A stretch of DNA of 56,280 bases from an uncultured Crocinitomix sp. (GCA_937136425.1 CAKZON010000059.1:1-56280), one strand, 5' to 3'; shown: positions 45,383-54,357, numbered from the stretch's first letter. The notes: a model not told the origin generated them from the sequence alone. Translations and numbers: made by a program.

Positions 45383-45916
45383 CTATTGACCTTGCCAAGT
45401 CAATCGTTCATCCGCACCACTTGCAAGTTTTTCTAAAATTTGATCCAGTTCGGTATAAATTTCCCAATAGTCGGTAGTAAGATTCTCGGCTAACATCTGC
45501 CCTAGCTTCTCTTCTAAGGCATCAACTCTTTTTCCTTTCCAAACTTTGTCTGCCAAAGCCACCACCAAATCTTCCAATTTTACATTTTCATCTTGCCAAT
45601 TGCCGTGTGTAAACGCAAATCTTGCTTCATTCTCGGTAAATCCATATTCAATAAGTAGCTGTTCTCCTCTTAGCTCATGTTTTTTTCCATTTTCAAATAA
45701 TTCTGATGTAATTTCAGTTTTACCAATATCATGCGTTCCAGCTCCTAATAAAACCAACTCTTCGTTAAAGGATATTAAAGGCCATTTTTGTTTGAATTGC
45801 GAAATAAGATCATGGGCGGTTGAATGAACAATTTGTAGGTGCTTTTTTAGCCTTTCAGGAGCGTTTAACTCTTCTAACAAATCGGTTATTCTATTTGGTA
45901 AATCAATAATTTTCAA
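45383..45916 (-). CDS. HD-domain phosphohydrolase
   Basis: A 177-residue protein. The HD pattern is complete: His31 (LQIVHSTAHDLI), His62-Asp63 (LLGAGTHDIGKTEI), His80/His104 region (FTHGNW) and Asp123 (ALADKVW). Such metal-dependent enzymes hydrolyse phosphomono- or diesters of nucleotides. Its start is 3 bases after the stop of the methyltransferase upstream, so they are one operon. Whether it acts on RNA ends, like T4 Pnkp's phosphatase, is open. Confidence 0.88.
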   Translation of the reverse strand: MKIIDLPNRITDLLEELNAPERLKKHLQIVHSTAHDLISQFKQKWPLISFNEELVLLGAGTHDIGKTEITSELFENGKKHELRGEQLLIEYGFTENEARFAFTHGNWQDENVKLEDLVVALADKVWKGKRVDALEEKLGQMLAENLTTDYWEIYTELDQILEKLASGADERLTWQGQ

Positions 45917-45919
45917 AGC

Positions 45920-46504
45920 TTATTTTTTAGTAACCTGATAAATCGTTATCACAGGATCAAACGTCTCAATTTCTGTAAACTCTATCCCTTCAATAGTATT
46001 AAGCAACCCTTGGATATAGCCATTTTTTTTATAAGCCTGGTAATTAGTGTAATGTCCCGTGAACCTTTGATCAAGCCATAATAAAGCTTGCTGTTTAACA
46101 TTTTTGGGCTTGCTAAATCCACAAATTATTGTCGTTTCTGAAATCTTAATGAGTTGGTTGAGTAATTCTATTGCCTCATGCCAAGTTAAGACATGAAACA
46201 GCAAACTGGCAACGCCATAGCTTTTTGGAGTATTAAGAAATGGTTCTCTCGTTAAGTCAATTGTTTTAAACAAAAGATTTTCTATATTTTCTCTCTTTTT
46301 ATGCACTTTAGCATAGGCTATGAGTTTCTCAGATTTATCTACACCTATTCCTGATTCAATTTTTTTAGAAAGCTTAAAAAGCAAATCTCCATTTCCACAC
46401 CCAAACTCAATGACAGTAGTATTGGGGACAATAAGCCCCATAATTTGATCGCGAATTGGGCGCAAATATCTATCCACCGTATTTGCCTTAATAGTTCCTT
46501 TCAT
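45920..46504 (-). CDS. Class I SAM methyltransferase
   Basis: A 194-residue protein starting at ATG 46504 (the frame extends to 46528 with weak content). Motif I is VIEFGCGNGDLLFKLS, then GIGVDKSEKLIAYA and later SYGVASLLFHVLTWHE and TTIICGFSKPKN. Unlike Hen1, no EExxHH RNA-end motif is visible, so a Hen1 role is not supported. It is directly cotranscribed with the HD phosphohydrolase. Confidence 0.8.
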   Translation of the reverse strand: MKGTIKANTVDRYLRPIRDQIMGLIVPNTTVIEFGCGNGDLLFKLSKKIESGIGVDKSEKLIAYAKVHKKRENIENLLFKTIDLTREPFLNTPKSYGVASLLFHVLTWHEAIELLNQLIKISETTIICGFSKPKNVKQQALLWLDQRFTGHYTNYQAYKKNGYIQGLLNTIEGIEFTEIETFDPVITIYQVTKK

Positions 46505-46535
46505 GTTAATCTGTAAATTCCATTGCAAACGTCAT

Positions 46536-46964
46536 TTATTTACACCATTTTTCAGGAACAATTAGCAAAGGAATATTAATATGATTCACCAATTCCTCTT
46601 CAATGTTAGTAGAAAACACTTTATGCAATAAACCATGTGTTTGATGACCAATAATAAGTATATCTGCCCCCCAACCCTCTATTATTTTTTTTATTTCGTC
46701 TACTGGTTTTCCAATTGGCTCAAATTCTTTCATTACTACATCAGGAAAAAGTGCTTTTAATCGCCCAACATTAGCCTTAGATTGACTTTGATTTGTTTTA
46801 TCTGCTTCTTCTGGCAATACACCAGCATCTATATTTCCAATGGCATAATTAGATACTTCTACAATTCCAATTTCTAAATTATTTGCTACAGCATAATTAA
46901 TGCCATATTTTGCAGCGTTAAAGGCTGATTCACTCTTATCTATTCCAATTAATACTTTCTTCAT
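46536..46964 (-). CDS. Universal stress protein (UspA-like)
   Basis: A 142-residue protein of family length: KVLIGIDKSESAFNAAKYGI at the start, then IVEVSNYAIGNIDAGVL, and ADILIIGHQTHGLLHKVF near the end. The usual ATP-binding motif G-x2-G-x9-G(S/T) is only partly kept (GHQTHG...STN), so ATP binding is uncertain. It lies 31 bases upstream of the methyltransferase gene and may be its operon partner. Confidence 0.88.
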   Translation of the reverse strand: MKKVLIGIDKSESAFNAAKYGINYAVANNLEIGIVEVSNYAIGNIDAGVLPEEADKTNQSQSKANVGRLKALFPDVVMKEFEPIGKPVDEIKKIIEGWGADILIIGHQTHGLLHKVFSTNIEEELVNHINIPLLIVPEKWCK

Positions 46965-47003
46965 CTTACTTTGTTGTCCTTATTGATTTAAGCAAAGTTT
47001 AGC

Positions 47004-48608
47004 TTAATTCGTATGCACTGTTTTTTTTCCATTTTCATCCCAAGAAGTCCATTTGTCAATTTCTTTCCCATTTTTGTATTTGTGCACCTCTTTCTTTTTG
47101 CCATTTGGATAGAAAAATTTCCAAGTCCCTACTTTTTTGCCTGATAATTCTCCATAACCATAGGTTCCGTCAATTTTAATTTGACCATTGGCATAATACT
47201 CGATATAATCATTTTTTGGTGTTCCTTGATCATAATAATAGACATCTTTCAAGAGCTGCCCATTTGGATGATACCAAATACAATGTAAATAATAATAACC
47301 GCTTGCATAACCAATTTCAGACAGTAAGTTTCCATTCTCATCATAAGTTAACCATGTACCCGTTTTTTTACTCCAAGCATTCTCGCCAGTTGTTTTAATT
47401 TGTCCATTTTCGAAATAAATTGTTTCTTCACCAAACCTTTCTCCTCCCGAATACTCTGTTGTCCTCTTTACATTACCATTAGAGTAATAAACAGTATAGC
47501 GCCGAGTAGTATCACCATCCTCTTCGTCTATATAACATACTTCTTGTAAGTTTCCATTTTCATAATAGGCTTTTCTTCCTGGAGTATGAGTCCCCTTTGA
47601 GTAATAATTCGTTTCCATTTTTAAAGCTCCAGAAGGATAGTATTGTCTCCAAACTCCAATTCGCGAGCCATGCCAAACGTAGTTACCTGATATTGCCGTA
47701 TCGCCATTTGTGTAAAATGTTCGATAAACACCTCTCATTTCGTTGTTTGTATAATCTATCTCAGATTTAATATTCCCGTTTTCGTGATATGTTTTCCATA
47801 ACCCTTCCTTCTCTTCATGTGTGTCATAAAGCCCTTCACTTTTTAATGCTCCATTCTCATAATAATCTGTATAATCCAAAGCAACTTTACCTCTTACATA
47901 ATTCCCATCAAATTTGAGCACTCCAGAAGGATAAAATTCACGCCATGGCCCGTGTTTTTCTCTAGACTCGTAAGCTCCCACACTCATTGTGTCACCTGAT
48001 TCGTAAAAAGTAACCACCTCCCCTTCTATCACCTCATTATTAGCATACCAATAAATTGATTTTATCGCCCCCGATTTATAATACTCTTTCCAAGTTCCAA
48101 CTTTCGCCCCCCAACAATAACAACCACTTTTTTCAACGGTATCTCCATCCTCGCTAAACTCAATCGTCTGGTCACATTTTTTTTGTGAATATGTGATTAG
48201 CTGCATTTTTTCGCCTAAAGCTAAGCGCTCATCTAACACGGGGTATATATTATATTGACTGACATCTTCATGCCGAACTCGAACAACCTCTAATTCCACA
48301 CGTAGTCCACTTCTTTTAATCACTTTAACATCTGCAATAAGAATCCACTTGCTCCAAGTAACATCAAACAAAATACCATCTCGTTTCCATTCCTGCGATA
48401 AACGACCAAAACTCCCCACCTTTAATGAGCGGGTATTACAAGAATCAAGAATGATGTTATTTCCAGACACACTCAATAAGACACCTTCCACATCTGCTGT
48501 TCGTCGATCTAAACAATATCCATCAAACTGAGCAAATGACATTGATGAAATAAATAGTAGTGAAAAGAATAGGAAGTGGTTTAATATATTGAATTTGTTT
48601 GGTTTCAT
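47004..48608 (-). CDS. Exported MORN_2/YwqK-like repeat protein
   Basis: A 534-residue exported protein with a signal peptide (about 1-26, ending SMSFAQ). After a non-repeated N-terminal region (about 27-165), it carries at least twelve repeats of about 22-24 residues with the pattern G-x-W-x3-Y-x2-G-x-(L/I)-x3-x-x-Y, e.g. GTWKEYYKSGAIKSIYWY, GPWREFYPSGVLKFDGNY and GVWRQYYPSGALKMETNY. These are MORN_2/YwqK repeats, typical of surface or toxin-associated proteins in Bacteroidota. The exact role is unknown. Confidence 0.85.
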   Translation of the reverse strand: MKPNKFNILNHFLFFSLLFISSMSFAQFDGYCLDRRTADVEGVLLSVSGNNIILDSCNTRSLKVGSFGRLSQEWKRDGILFDVTWSKWILIADVKVIKRSGLRVELEVVRVRHEDVSQYNIYPVLDERLALGEKMQLITYSQKKCDQTIEFSEDGDTVEKSGCYCWGAKVGTWKEYYKSGAIKSIYWYANNEVIEGEVVTFYESGDTMSVGAYESREKHGPWREFYPSGVLKFDGNYVRGKVALDYTDYYENGALKSEGLYDTHEEKEGLWKTYHENGNIKSEIDYTNNEMRGVYRTFYTNGDTAISGNYVWHGSRIGVWRQYYPSGALKMETNYYSKGTHTPGRKAYYENGNLQEVCYIDEEDGDTTRRYTVYYSNGNVKRTTEYSGGERFGEETIYFENGQIKTTGENAWSKKTGTWLTYDENGNLLSEIGYASGYYYLHCIWYHPNGQLLKDVYYYDQGTPKNDYIEYYANGQIKIDGTYGYGELSGKKVGTWKFFYPNGKKKEVHKYKNGKEIDKWTSWDENGKKTVHTN

Positions 48609-48625
48609 AGCTCATTGCTGCCCAA

Positions 48626-48652
48626 TTAATCATATCACTTATTAATGATTAA
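48626..48652. promoter_or_regulatory. Inverted repeat upstream of the MORN_2 gene
   Basis: ttaatcat (48626-48633) and atgattaa (48645-48652) are perfect 8-base arms, 11 bases apart, 18 bases upstream of the MORN_2 start codon. Operator or leader hairpin, weak call. Confidence 0.3.
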
Positions 48653-48709
48653 CGGCCTGGTTAAATATAAGCATTTTTCTATGCTGATACACATACTATA
48701 AACTCGCTC

Positions 48710-49612
48710 TTAATTCAAATTTCTAAAGTCGGTTGGACTCATTCCCGTTTTTGTTTTAAAAAGTTTACTAAAATATTGAGGATACTCAAAACCTAAATCA
48801 TAGGCTAAAGATTTTACTGAAACATCTGAATTCAAAAGTTTTGATTTCGCCTTATCAATTAGTTTGATATGGATATGTTCTTTGGCGGTTTTACCTGTTT
48901 CAACTTTCAGTAAATCGCTTAAATAATGTCCTGACATATTCAATGCTTCTCCGCATTGAGTAACAGATGGCATTCCTTCTAATGTCAATTTTTGAGAATT
49001 GAAATAAGTTTTTAGGAAGTGCTCAAATTTAGCGACAAAATCCTTGTTTTGGTTGGTTCTAGTTAAAAACTGTCGATCATAAAAACGGACACTGTATTTT
49101 AAAATAGATTCTAAATTGTGTAAAATAATATTTTGACTGTGCTTGTCTATATTTTGCTCTAATTCTGTTTTAATTTTTAGTACAATTTCATATAACGACT
49201 CTTTCTCTACATCCGATATGTGCAATGCCTCATTGGCGTGATAATCAAAAAAGGAGTATTGATCTATTCTTTCTGCCAATTCAGATTTTTGTATTAAATC
49301 AGGATGTATGAAAAGTGTCCACCCTTCTAAATCTGCAACTGGATTTTCAGTAACGCTCATGACTTGTCCCGGCGCCATAAAAAGTAATGTTCCTTCTTCA
49401 AAATCATATGAATTTCTACCGTAATTAATGCTTCCGTTAATATTGCTTTTTAAGGAGATAATGTACATTTCAAAACAGACCTTAATATCCTTAATATTTA
49501 AGTTCATATTTGAAGTATGCTTACAAACAGAAATTAAAGGGTGGGTAGGTTTTTCAACGCCAAGTAGGTCATGGGCCTCACTTATGCTTTTTATGGTATA
49601 TATTTTAGACAT
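48710..49612 (-). CDS. AraC-family transcriptional regulator
   Basis: A 300-residue regulator with a cupin-type N-terminal domain (about 20-110: FEEGTLLFMAPGQVMSVTE, LEGWTLFIHPDLI), linker, and a C-terminal AraC domain (about 205-300: PSVTQCGEALNMSGHYLSDL, LKVETGKTAKEHI, YDLGFEYPQYFSKLFKTKTG, MSPTDFRNLN). This closely follows the group of Bacteroidota regulators adjacent to SDR genes. The SDR gene at 49722 runs in the same direction upstream, so it may be a target. Confidence 0.9.
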   Translation of the reverse strand: MSKIYTIKSISEAHDLLGVEKPTHPLISVCKHTSNMNLNIKDIKVCFEMYIISLKSNINGSINYGRNSYDFEEGTLLFMAPGQVMSVTENPVADLEGWTLFIHPDLIQKSELAERIDQYSFFDYHANEALHISDVEKESLYEIVLKIKTELEQNIDKHSQNIILHNLESILKYSVRFYDRQFLTRTNQNKDFVAKFEHFLKTYFNSQKLTLEGMPSVTQCGEALNMSGHYLSDLLKVETGKTAKEHIHIKLIDKAKSKLLNSDVSVKSLAYDLGFEYPQYFSKLFKTKTGMSPTDFRNLN

Positions 49613-49721
49613 AACAGTGCTATTTTTATGATCATTACCCGTTACTCACTTTCTTCCCAAGAAGAATTAATTATCAAAGCAATAAAAATTGATTGTAAAA
49701 TTCAATAATTTATTTCAATTC

Positions 49722-50573
49722 TTACGATTTCCCCCCCTGCTTCATTAGGTTTTTCATAAAAATGGAATCCCACATTCTATAAGGTAACCACAATTTCATA
49801 TATATAAGAGATTTGGCCACTATACCTGGTCGATATCTTGCCTTAGGTTTTCTTTTAGTTCCGGCTTTAAACATGACACCTGCAATTTGATCAGGTGACC
49901 AAGTTCCAAAGGCTCCAGGTTTTACAGCCGCATATGCTACTTTATGTATTCCTTTCATCAAAGTTTGGTAAGGTCCAGTATCCATTCCCAAAACAGCTCC
50001 ATTGACTGCAAATTTTGAAGCAATTGCACCAGGCTGAAGCATAGTTACATCAATACCAAAAGGTTTTAACTCCATACGCATAGCTTCATTCATAGAACAT
50101 AAAGCATATTTTGTAGCTTGATAAACTCCGCCTCCAGGTGTTGTAAATTCGCCACCGCTTGACCCCATATTTACAATACGCCCTTTACCAGCTTTGCGCA
50201 TTGCAGGAATAACGGTTTGAGTTAGCGCTAATAATCCAAAAATATTGGTTTCATATTGTTTGCGCACCTCTTCAATTGGAATGGTTTCCATTGGCGTCAT
50301 AATTCCAATTGCTGCATTGTTTATCAAAACACCAACTGATCCATGTTTTTGTTCCACTACTTTTACAGCTGCATCAATGGTATTTTGATTAGTAACATCA
50401 AGCTCTAAAGTTTCGCAGCCTGCATTTTTCAAATCTTGGATAGAGGCCAATCGTCTTGCTGTGGCATAGGTAGGATACCCGGCTTTTAAAAATCGTAAAG
50501 CTGCTGCGCGCCCTGCTCCAGAAGAACAACCTGTTATTAATACTGCGGGCAATATTCTGTTTTGTTGTGACAT
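49722..50573 (-). CDS. Short-chain dehydrogenase/reductase
   Basis: A 283-residue enzyme starting at ATG 50573 (the frame extends to 50600). Cofactor motif LITGCSSGAGRAAAL (TGxxxGxG), then NNAAIGI, the catalytic Ser in IVNMGSSGGEF, and YQATKYAL (Tyr-x3-Lys). It should use NAD(P)H to reduce or oxidise an unknown carbonyl or alcohol substrate. An AraC regulator gene lies 109 bases downstream on the same strand, a common pairing in Bacteroidota for stress-inducible SDRs. Confidence 0.93.
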   Translation of the reverse strand: MSQQNRILPAVLITGCSSGAGRAAALRFLKAGYPTYATARRLASIQDLKNAGCETLELDVTNQNTIDAAVKVVEQKHGSVGVLINNAAIGIMTPMETIPIEEVRKQYETNIFGLLALTQTVIPAMRKAGKGRIVNMGSSGGEFTTPGGGVYQATKYALCSMNEAMRMELKPFGIDVTMLQPGAIASKFAVNGAVLGMDTGPYQTLMKGIHKVAYAAVKPGAFGTWSPDQIAGVMFKAGTKRKPKARYRPGIVAKSLIYMKLWLPYRMWDSIFMKNLMKQGGKS

Positions 50574-50681
50574 TTTATTAGGTTTAATAAATACTGTCAC
50601 AAATTTCTTGTAAACTGCTGTCGTAAACTTATCTAAAATGCAGAAGGTTGAATACTTTTTGCAGAATTATAGCATTTCTAT

Positions 50682-51215
50682 TTAATCTTGATTTAAAAAC
50701 CGCTTGGCTATGACGTCAACTACGCTATGATACTTATTCCAATTTTCATAAACTTCTAACGCCCATTGTTTGATTAAAACTTTGCAGTCATTCTCTTTAC
50801 TAGCAATTGCTATAACATCAGGTGAAGTTATACTCCCTCTTTTTAGAACTTCGGCGGGAATCAAGTATTCGTGCGGTTTATTGGCTTTGTATTTATTTAG
50901 ACAATCACTCAGCTTTGGAGAATCTTGATAGGTCCACTTAAAGTCATATTTAAAAATTAAATGTAATCTTGAAAGATGAAAATGATTATTCCACCTGCCA
51001 TGAATTTCAGGATGTTGCAATGTATGTGCATCAACAATTAAAAATCGATAAATATGATTTTCAAGATTAGAAAAATCAATTTCCTGAAATCCAAGGTTGA
51101 ATATTTCTAGGCATTCATGCACTCCCCTTTTTGTATTTGCTCCACAAAACTGACACCTTCCTGTGTCTAAAAGCGTAACTCCATTCTTTTCTGCCAAATC
51201 AATATAATCTTGCAT
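50682..51215 (-). CDS. DUF5946-like zinc-binding protein
   Basis: A 177-residue protein. The start has CQFCGANTKRGVHEC (Cys21, Cys24, Cys35), then IYRFLIVDAHTLQHPEIHGR and HFHLSRLHLIFKY, fitting the DUF5946 pattern of Cys plus HxLQHP. The conserved Cys and His suggest a zinc site. Function unknown. It is 17 bases after the small membrane protein gene on the same strand. Confidence 0.65.
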   Translation of the reverse strand: MQDYIDLAEKNGVTLLDTGRCQFCGANTKRGVHECLEIFNLGFQEIDFSNLENHIYRFLIVDAHTLQHPEIHGRWNNHFHLSRLHLIFKYDFKWTYQDSPKLSDCLNKYKANKPHEYLIPAEVLKRGSITSPDVIAIASKENDCKVLIKQWALEVYENWNKYHSVVDVIAKRFLNQD

Positions 51216-51232
51216 TTGCCTTTTGGGTTTTG

Positions 51233-51634
51233 CTAATCTGCAAATTTTAAGTTCTTCATTTTATTTATCCCCATCAATGTTAGCACACCTATAGGAAGAA
51301 AAAATATCCATTGAGGTACAAATAAACCATAGTAGAAACTAGCCACAATAAATGGTAAACAAAAAGATAGGTTTAAATATCCAACAAATTTTATCATTTC
51401 CATGTTACCAGCATATTTTTTCCCAAAACCTGCTGCTAATAAAACGTAAGAAGTTGCTAACAAGATTATTGTTACCATATTCCAAGCACCAACTAGCTGT
51501 GCACTTTTTTCAAGACTTAATGATGAATCTACCATTGGGTTTACTAGATCTAATTGTCCTCCAATTAAATGCAAAATAAAAGTTAGCAAGTTTAATACAC
51601 CTGCAATAATTAAGTATGGATTTTTAGTGTTCAT
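51233..51634 (-). CDS. Small four-helix membrane protein
   Basis: A 133-residue protein with four hydrophobic segments (about 8-25, 48-68, 80-100, 107-124). No family assigned. The start overlaps the TetR gene's stop by four bases (51631-51634), indicating translational coupling; thus it is likely part of a TetR-controlled operon with the DUF5946-like gene. Confidence 0.75.
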   Translation of the reverse strand: MNTKNPYLIIAGVLNLLTFILHLIGGQLDLVNPMVDSSLSLEKSAQLVGAWNMVTIILLATSYVLLAAGFGKKYAGNMEMIKFVGYLNLSFCLPFIVASFYYGLFVPQWIFFLPIGVLTLMGINKMKNLKFAD

Positions 51635-52188
51635 AGTTCAAATTTTATAAATTGATTAAGTTCTTTTTTGACTTCATTCAAATAATTGGGGCTTTGCTTT
51701 TTATAACGAATCATTTCATGATACCCAATGAGATATTTGTATAAAAGTTCGGCTTTAATTTTTGCTTCATCCTTAGAAAAATCCATATTCATTAAAAGGC
51801 TTTTAGTGAATTCAATTCTCTGAGTATCCACCTCATCTATTAATACCTGAATTTTCTTATCCTTTTGCGCATACCTTTTTAGAAAAAAAATAAAATCTAA
51901 ATACGGCTCTTTTTTAAATGCCAGTTCTATCAAACAATTGAACTGTTCTTTCCCTAAAGCTTTACTTTTTACTTTTGTAATTATTCTGTTTGTATCAACG
52001 GAAATCCAATGAGAGATAATTTCATCCAAAAAATCCTTTTTAGTTTTAAAATGCCAATAAAAACTAGACTTATTCACCTTTAGTTTTAGTGCCATTTTTT
52101 CTACTACTATTCCATTTATTCCTGTTTTAGAAAATAACTTATAACCTAAAGTTATCCAATCTTCTTTTTTTGCAATTATCTTCGGCAT
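51631..52188 (-). CDS. TetR-family transcriptional repressor
   Basis: A 185-residue regulator. The N-terminal HTH is TGINGIVVEKMALKLKVNKS followed by SFYWHFKTKKDFLDEII, the standard TetR start. The C-terminal ligand-binding part (about 70-185) is helical, with no recognised ligand motif. It is the first gene of an operon with a membrane protein and a DUF5946-like protein and probably regulates them. Inverted repeats lie just upstream. Confidence 0.92.
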   Translation of the reverse strand: MPKIIAKKEDWITLGYKLFSKTGINGIVVEKMALKLKVNKSSFYWHFKTKKDFLDEIISHWISVDTNRIITKVKSKALGKEQFNCLIELAFKKEPYLDFIFFLKRYAQKDKKIQVLIDEVDTQRIEFTKSLLMNMDFSKDEAKIKAELLYKYLIGYHEMIRYKKQSPNYLNEVKKELNQFIKFEL

Positions 52189-52212
52189 TATTAGACGTTA
52201 TCGTTTAGAAAA

Positions 52213-52220
52213 CAAATATA
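52213..52220 (-). promoter_or_regulatory. Candidate -7 box with flanking inverted repeat for the TetR gene
   Basis: Minus-strand TATATTTG matches TAnnTTTG, 24 bases upstream of the TetR start. The 7-base arms tcgttta (52201-52207) and taaacga (52237-52243) flank it symmetrically and could be TetR half-sites. Confidence 0.35.
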
Positions 52221-52330
52221 CGTTTTTTTTCTTTAATAAACGACACCGTTCAATAATCAATTTAAATAAGCTGATGTATTAGACAATTTCATTAGAAATA
52301 GTAAAAAGATTATCACGCTTAATTCAAAGC

Positions 52331-52422
52331 TATTAGAACCTATTGCAATACAGCATAGTGTATTGCAACCACAATAAAGTGTGTCATGACACAATAAAAT
52401 TTGTTTCAATAGGTTTCTAATA
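52331..52422 (+). promoter_or_regulatory. Overlapping inverted repeats before the barrel gene, possible RNA switch
   Basis: Outer arms tattagaacctattg (52331-52345) and caataggtttctaata (52407-52422) pair with one bulged base. Inner arms ttgcaataca (52343-52352) and tgtattgcaa (52359-52368) are perfect. The two pairings share bases 52343-52345, so they compete. A separate perfect palindrome gtgtcatgacac is at 52381-52392. The outer right arm ends 12 bases before the ATG of the barrel gene at 52435. Confidence 0.45.
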
Positions 52423-52434
52423 CAAATAAAAAAC

Positions 52435-53244
52435 ATGATCGCTCACAAATTCCTCATTCTTTTATTAATAGGGTTACCTATGTATGGTACCAGCCAAATA
52501 ACAATGGATATTGAATTACTTGGAGGAATAACTCTAAATGGCAATAAGTATGATTATTCTGATGATACTTATAATTTTCAACTTAAAAATGGCTCCTCTT
52601 ATGGTCTTGGTTTTGATATTTGGTTCCCAAAAGAATATGCTTTGTCATTCGGTTACCGTCTATCACAATCTGTTACACGGTCAACAATCAATTATCCAGA
52701 AGGTTTTCGTACGTCACAAACTTCATTTCCTAACGGAGTATTAAAAGATCGGATTTTTTATTTAGGATTAAAAAAGAAATTCCATTTGGGAAATACATTT
52801 TCCTTGACCCCATTTACTGGCTTATATTATAACAGTTTTTTCTTTGACAATGAGGACAGGGAAGGTTTGGTAGTAGTTGAAAGAGAAAATCAAGTATTTT
52901 TTGAAAATAAGAATTTTCACGCAAGATTCAACAATAGAGGAAGTATGTTCTATGGAGCACTTGGAGCTCAATTAGGTATTGGTATTAGTAAAAAGATACC
53001 CAAAGTTGGTAGTTTTTCATTGAACATGTCTTATAGTATAGATTTTCGCCGAAGTGTAGAACAGAGCGTATATGCTTTTGCACATAATGTAGTGTCAAAT
53101 ATTGAAACAGGCGAAATAGAACATACAAACTATTACTACAATTATGAATCTAGAAATTTAGCAAGAAACTTCGTTCAAATAGAAGTAGGATTTAAGATGC
53201 CTTGTTCAATATTGTTGAGTAAAAAGAAGGCTAATAAACAATAA
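52435..53244 (+). CDS. Outer membrane beta-barrel protein
   Basis: A 269-residue exported protein: signal peptide about 1-20 (LLIGLPMYGTSQ), then alternating amphipathic strands with aromatic ends (MDIELLGGITLNGN, SYGLGFDIWFPKEYALSFGY, DRIFYLGLKKKFHLGNTFSL, FGALGAQLGIG-like, FVQIEVGFKM). No Cys-rich or enzymatic motif. It fits a PorT/OmpA-type small barrel. The C-terminal residues are strongly basic. It is preceded by overlapping inverted repeats that may control translation. Confidence 0.75.
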   Translation: MIAHKFLILLLIGLPMYGTSQITMDIELLGGITLNGNKYDYSDDTYNFQLKNGSSYGLGFDIWFPKEYALSFGYRLSQSVTRSTINYPEGFRTSQTSFPNGVLKDRIFYLGLKKKFHLGNTFSLTPFTGLYYNSFFFDNEDREGLVVVERENQVFFENKNFHARFNNRGSMFYGALGAQLGIGISKKIPKVGSFSLNMSYSIDFRRSVEQSVYAFAHNVVSNIETGEIEHTNYYYNYESRNLARNFVQIEVGFKMPCSILLSKKKANKQ

Positions 53245-53322
53245 CTTTTTTCATATCACTAATGTCACTTTTGATCACTCTTAATTGTTTTGGTATATTC
53301 TTATGAGACTTGTGTCATCCAC

Positions 53323-54357
53323 TTAAAAATCAGAATAAGTAAAAGTAGTGACCGTTTTAAACTGTCCTCTGCAATTTTGATCAACTATTTGCTTTAGAAA
53401 ACCTCTCTCGTCATAAGTAATGAAATAAGAATACTTTCCCCCTTTAAAGTGTCGTTCTTTAATTTTTTTCATACGCCCTTCTGAATCATAGTAATATGCT
53501 CTTGATTTAACTCCTATTTCTCTCTCTTCAACTTCTTCATAAATTAATTGCCCCTTCTTATTATAATCATACTCCCTTAAGGTCTTACCATTGGGATTAT
53601 CCGCATTGTATTCTATTTTACGAATTCGATTTCCTGCATTATCAAATTCATACCGAACTTCACTCGTAACAACAATACCTTCTTTAGAAGTAGTTTCCTC
53701 AACTACACTGATCAATTGATTGTTTTCATTATAAGAATATGATCTAACGACCTTACTTTCAACCCCAAAAACATCTATATAAAGAAGAGAATCCTTTATT
53801 AATCGATCATTTTCATGAAACCGAAGCGCATTGATAAACATGCTTGTTCTGGTTGTATCAGAAATAATTTTCTGCCTTATATTTGTGTCAAAACTAGGAG
53901 ACAACACATTGTTGGCAACAGCTTTATATGAATGAATTTCACGATAACAGGGAAGCCAGTTTCGCCCTTCAGACCAATTAATAAAAGTGCAATAATAATC
54001 GTAACTGTGATACTCCTTCCAAGTACGATCTGCATTGATTACTTGAACATCTCTTGAAATACAAAAAAGAGAATCATCATCATTGCTGGACCAAATTGTT
54101 GTTGAATCTATGTCACCATCTTTATTAATGAAGTAATATTCATCATATATAGGAGCAAACTCTGTGGTATCCCTCCATGTAATCAAGTAATCTCGCTTCT
54201 TTCTATAAATTTTAGTAATGCCATTAGACTTTAGAGCTGAAGAATCTGGAAAAAAACTTCTGCCAGAAATATCGTATAAAACTTCTTGCGCATGTGCATT
54301 TTGTACTCCAACACACAACAGCATTAATAATACAAGGTAAACTGAAGTTTTTTCCAT
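53323..54357 (-). CDS. Exported YD/RHS-like repeat protein
   Basis: A 344-residue protein starting at ATG 54357, giving the signal peptide TSVYLVLLMLLCVGVQNAHA; the open frame reaches 54384. The C-terminal half (about 215-340) has RHS/YD-type beta repeats: VVRSYSYNENNQLISVVEE, EFDNAGNRIRKIEYNAD, EYDYNKKGQLIYEEVE, YYYDSEGRMKKIKE and ITYDERGFLKQIV. Such repeats form beta-wound surface structures. The N-terminal region is unassigned. No toxin domain is visible. Function unknown. Confidence 0.75.
   Translation of the reverse strand: MEKTSVYLVLLMLLCVGVQNAHAQEVLYDISGRSFFPDSSALKSNGITKIYRKKRDYLITWRDTTEFAPIYDEYYFINKDGDIDSTTIWSSNDDDSLFCISRDVQVINADRTWKEYHSYDYYCTFINWSEGRNWLPCYREIHSYKAVANNVLSPSFDTNIRQKIISDTTRTSMFINALRFHENDRLIKDSLLYIDVFGVESKVVRSYSYNENNQLISVVEETTSKEGIVVTSEVRYEFDNAGNRIRKIEYNADNPNGKTLREYDYNKKGQLIYEEVEEREIGVKSRAYYYDSEGRMKKIKERHFKGGKYSYFITYDERGFLKQIVDQNCRGQFKTVTTFTYSDF

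Noticed and set aside
45920..46504. Hen1-type RNA 3'-end methyltransferase
   Set aside because: No EExxHH-type metal motif; only generic SAM motifs are visible.
47004..48608. YwqK/YwqJ toxin-antitoxin pair
   Set aside because: Repeats resemble YwqK, but no toxin gene is adjacent and the protein has a signal peptide.
53323..54357. RHS toxin
   Set aside because: YD-like repeats are present, but the protein is short with no toxin domain or immunity gene.
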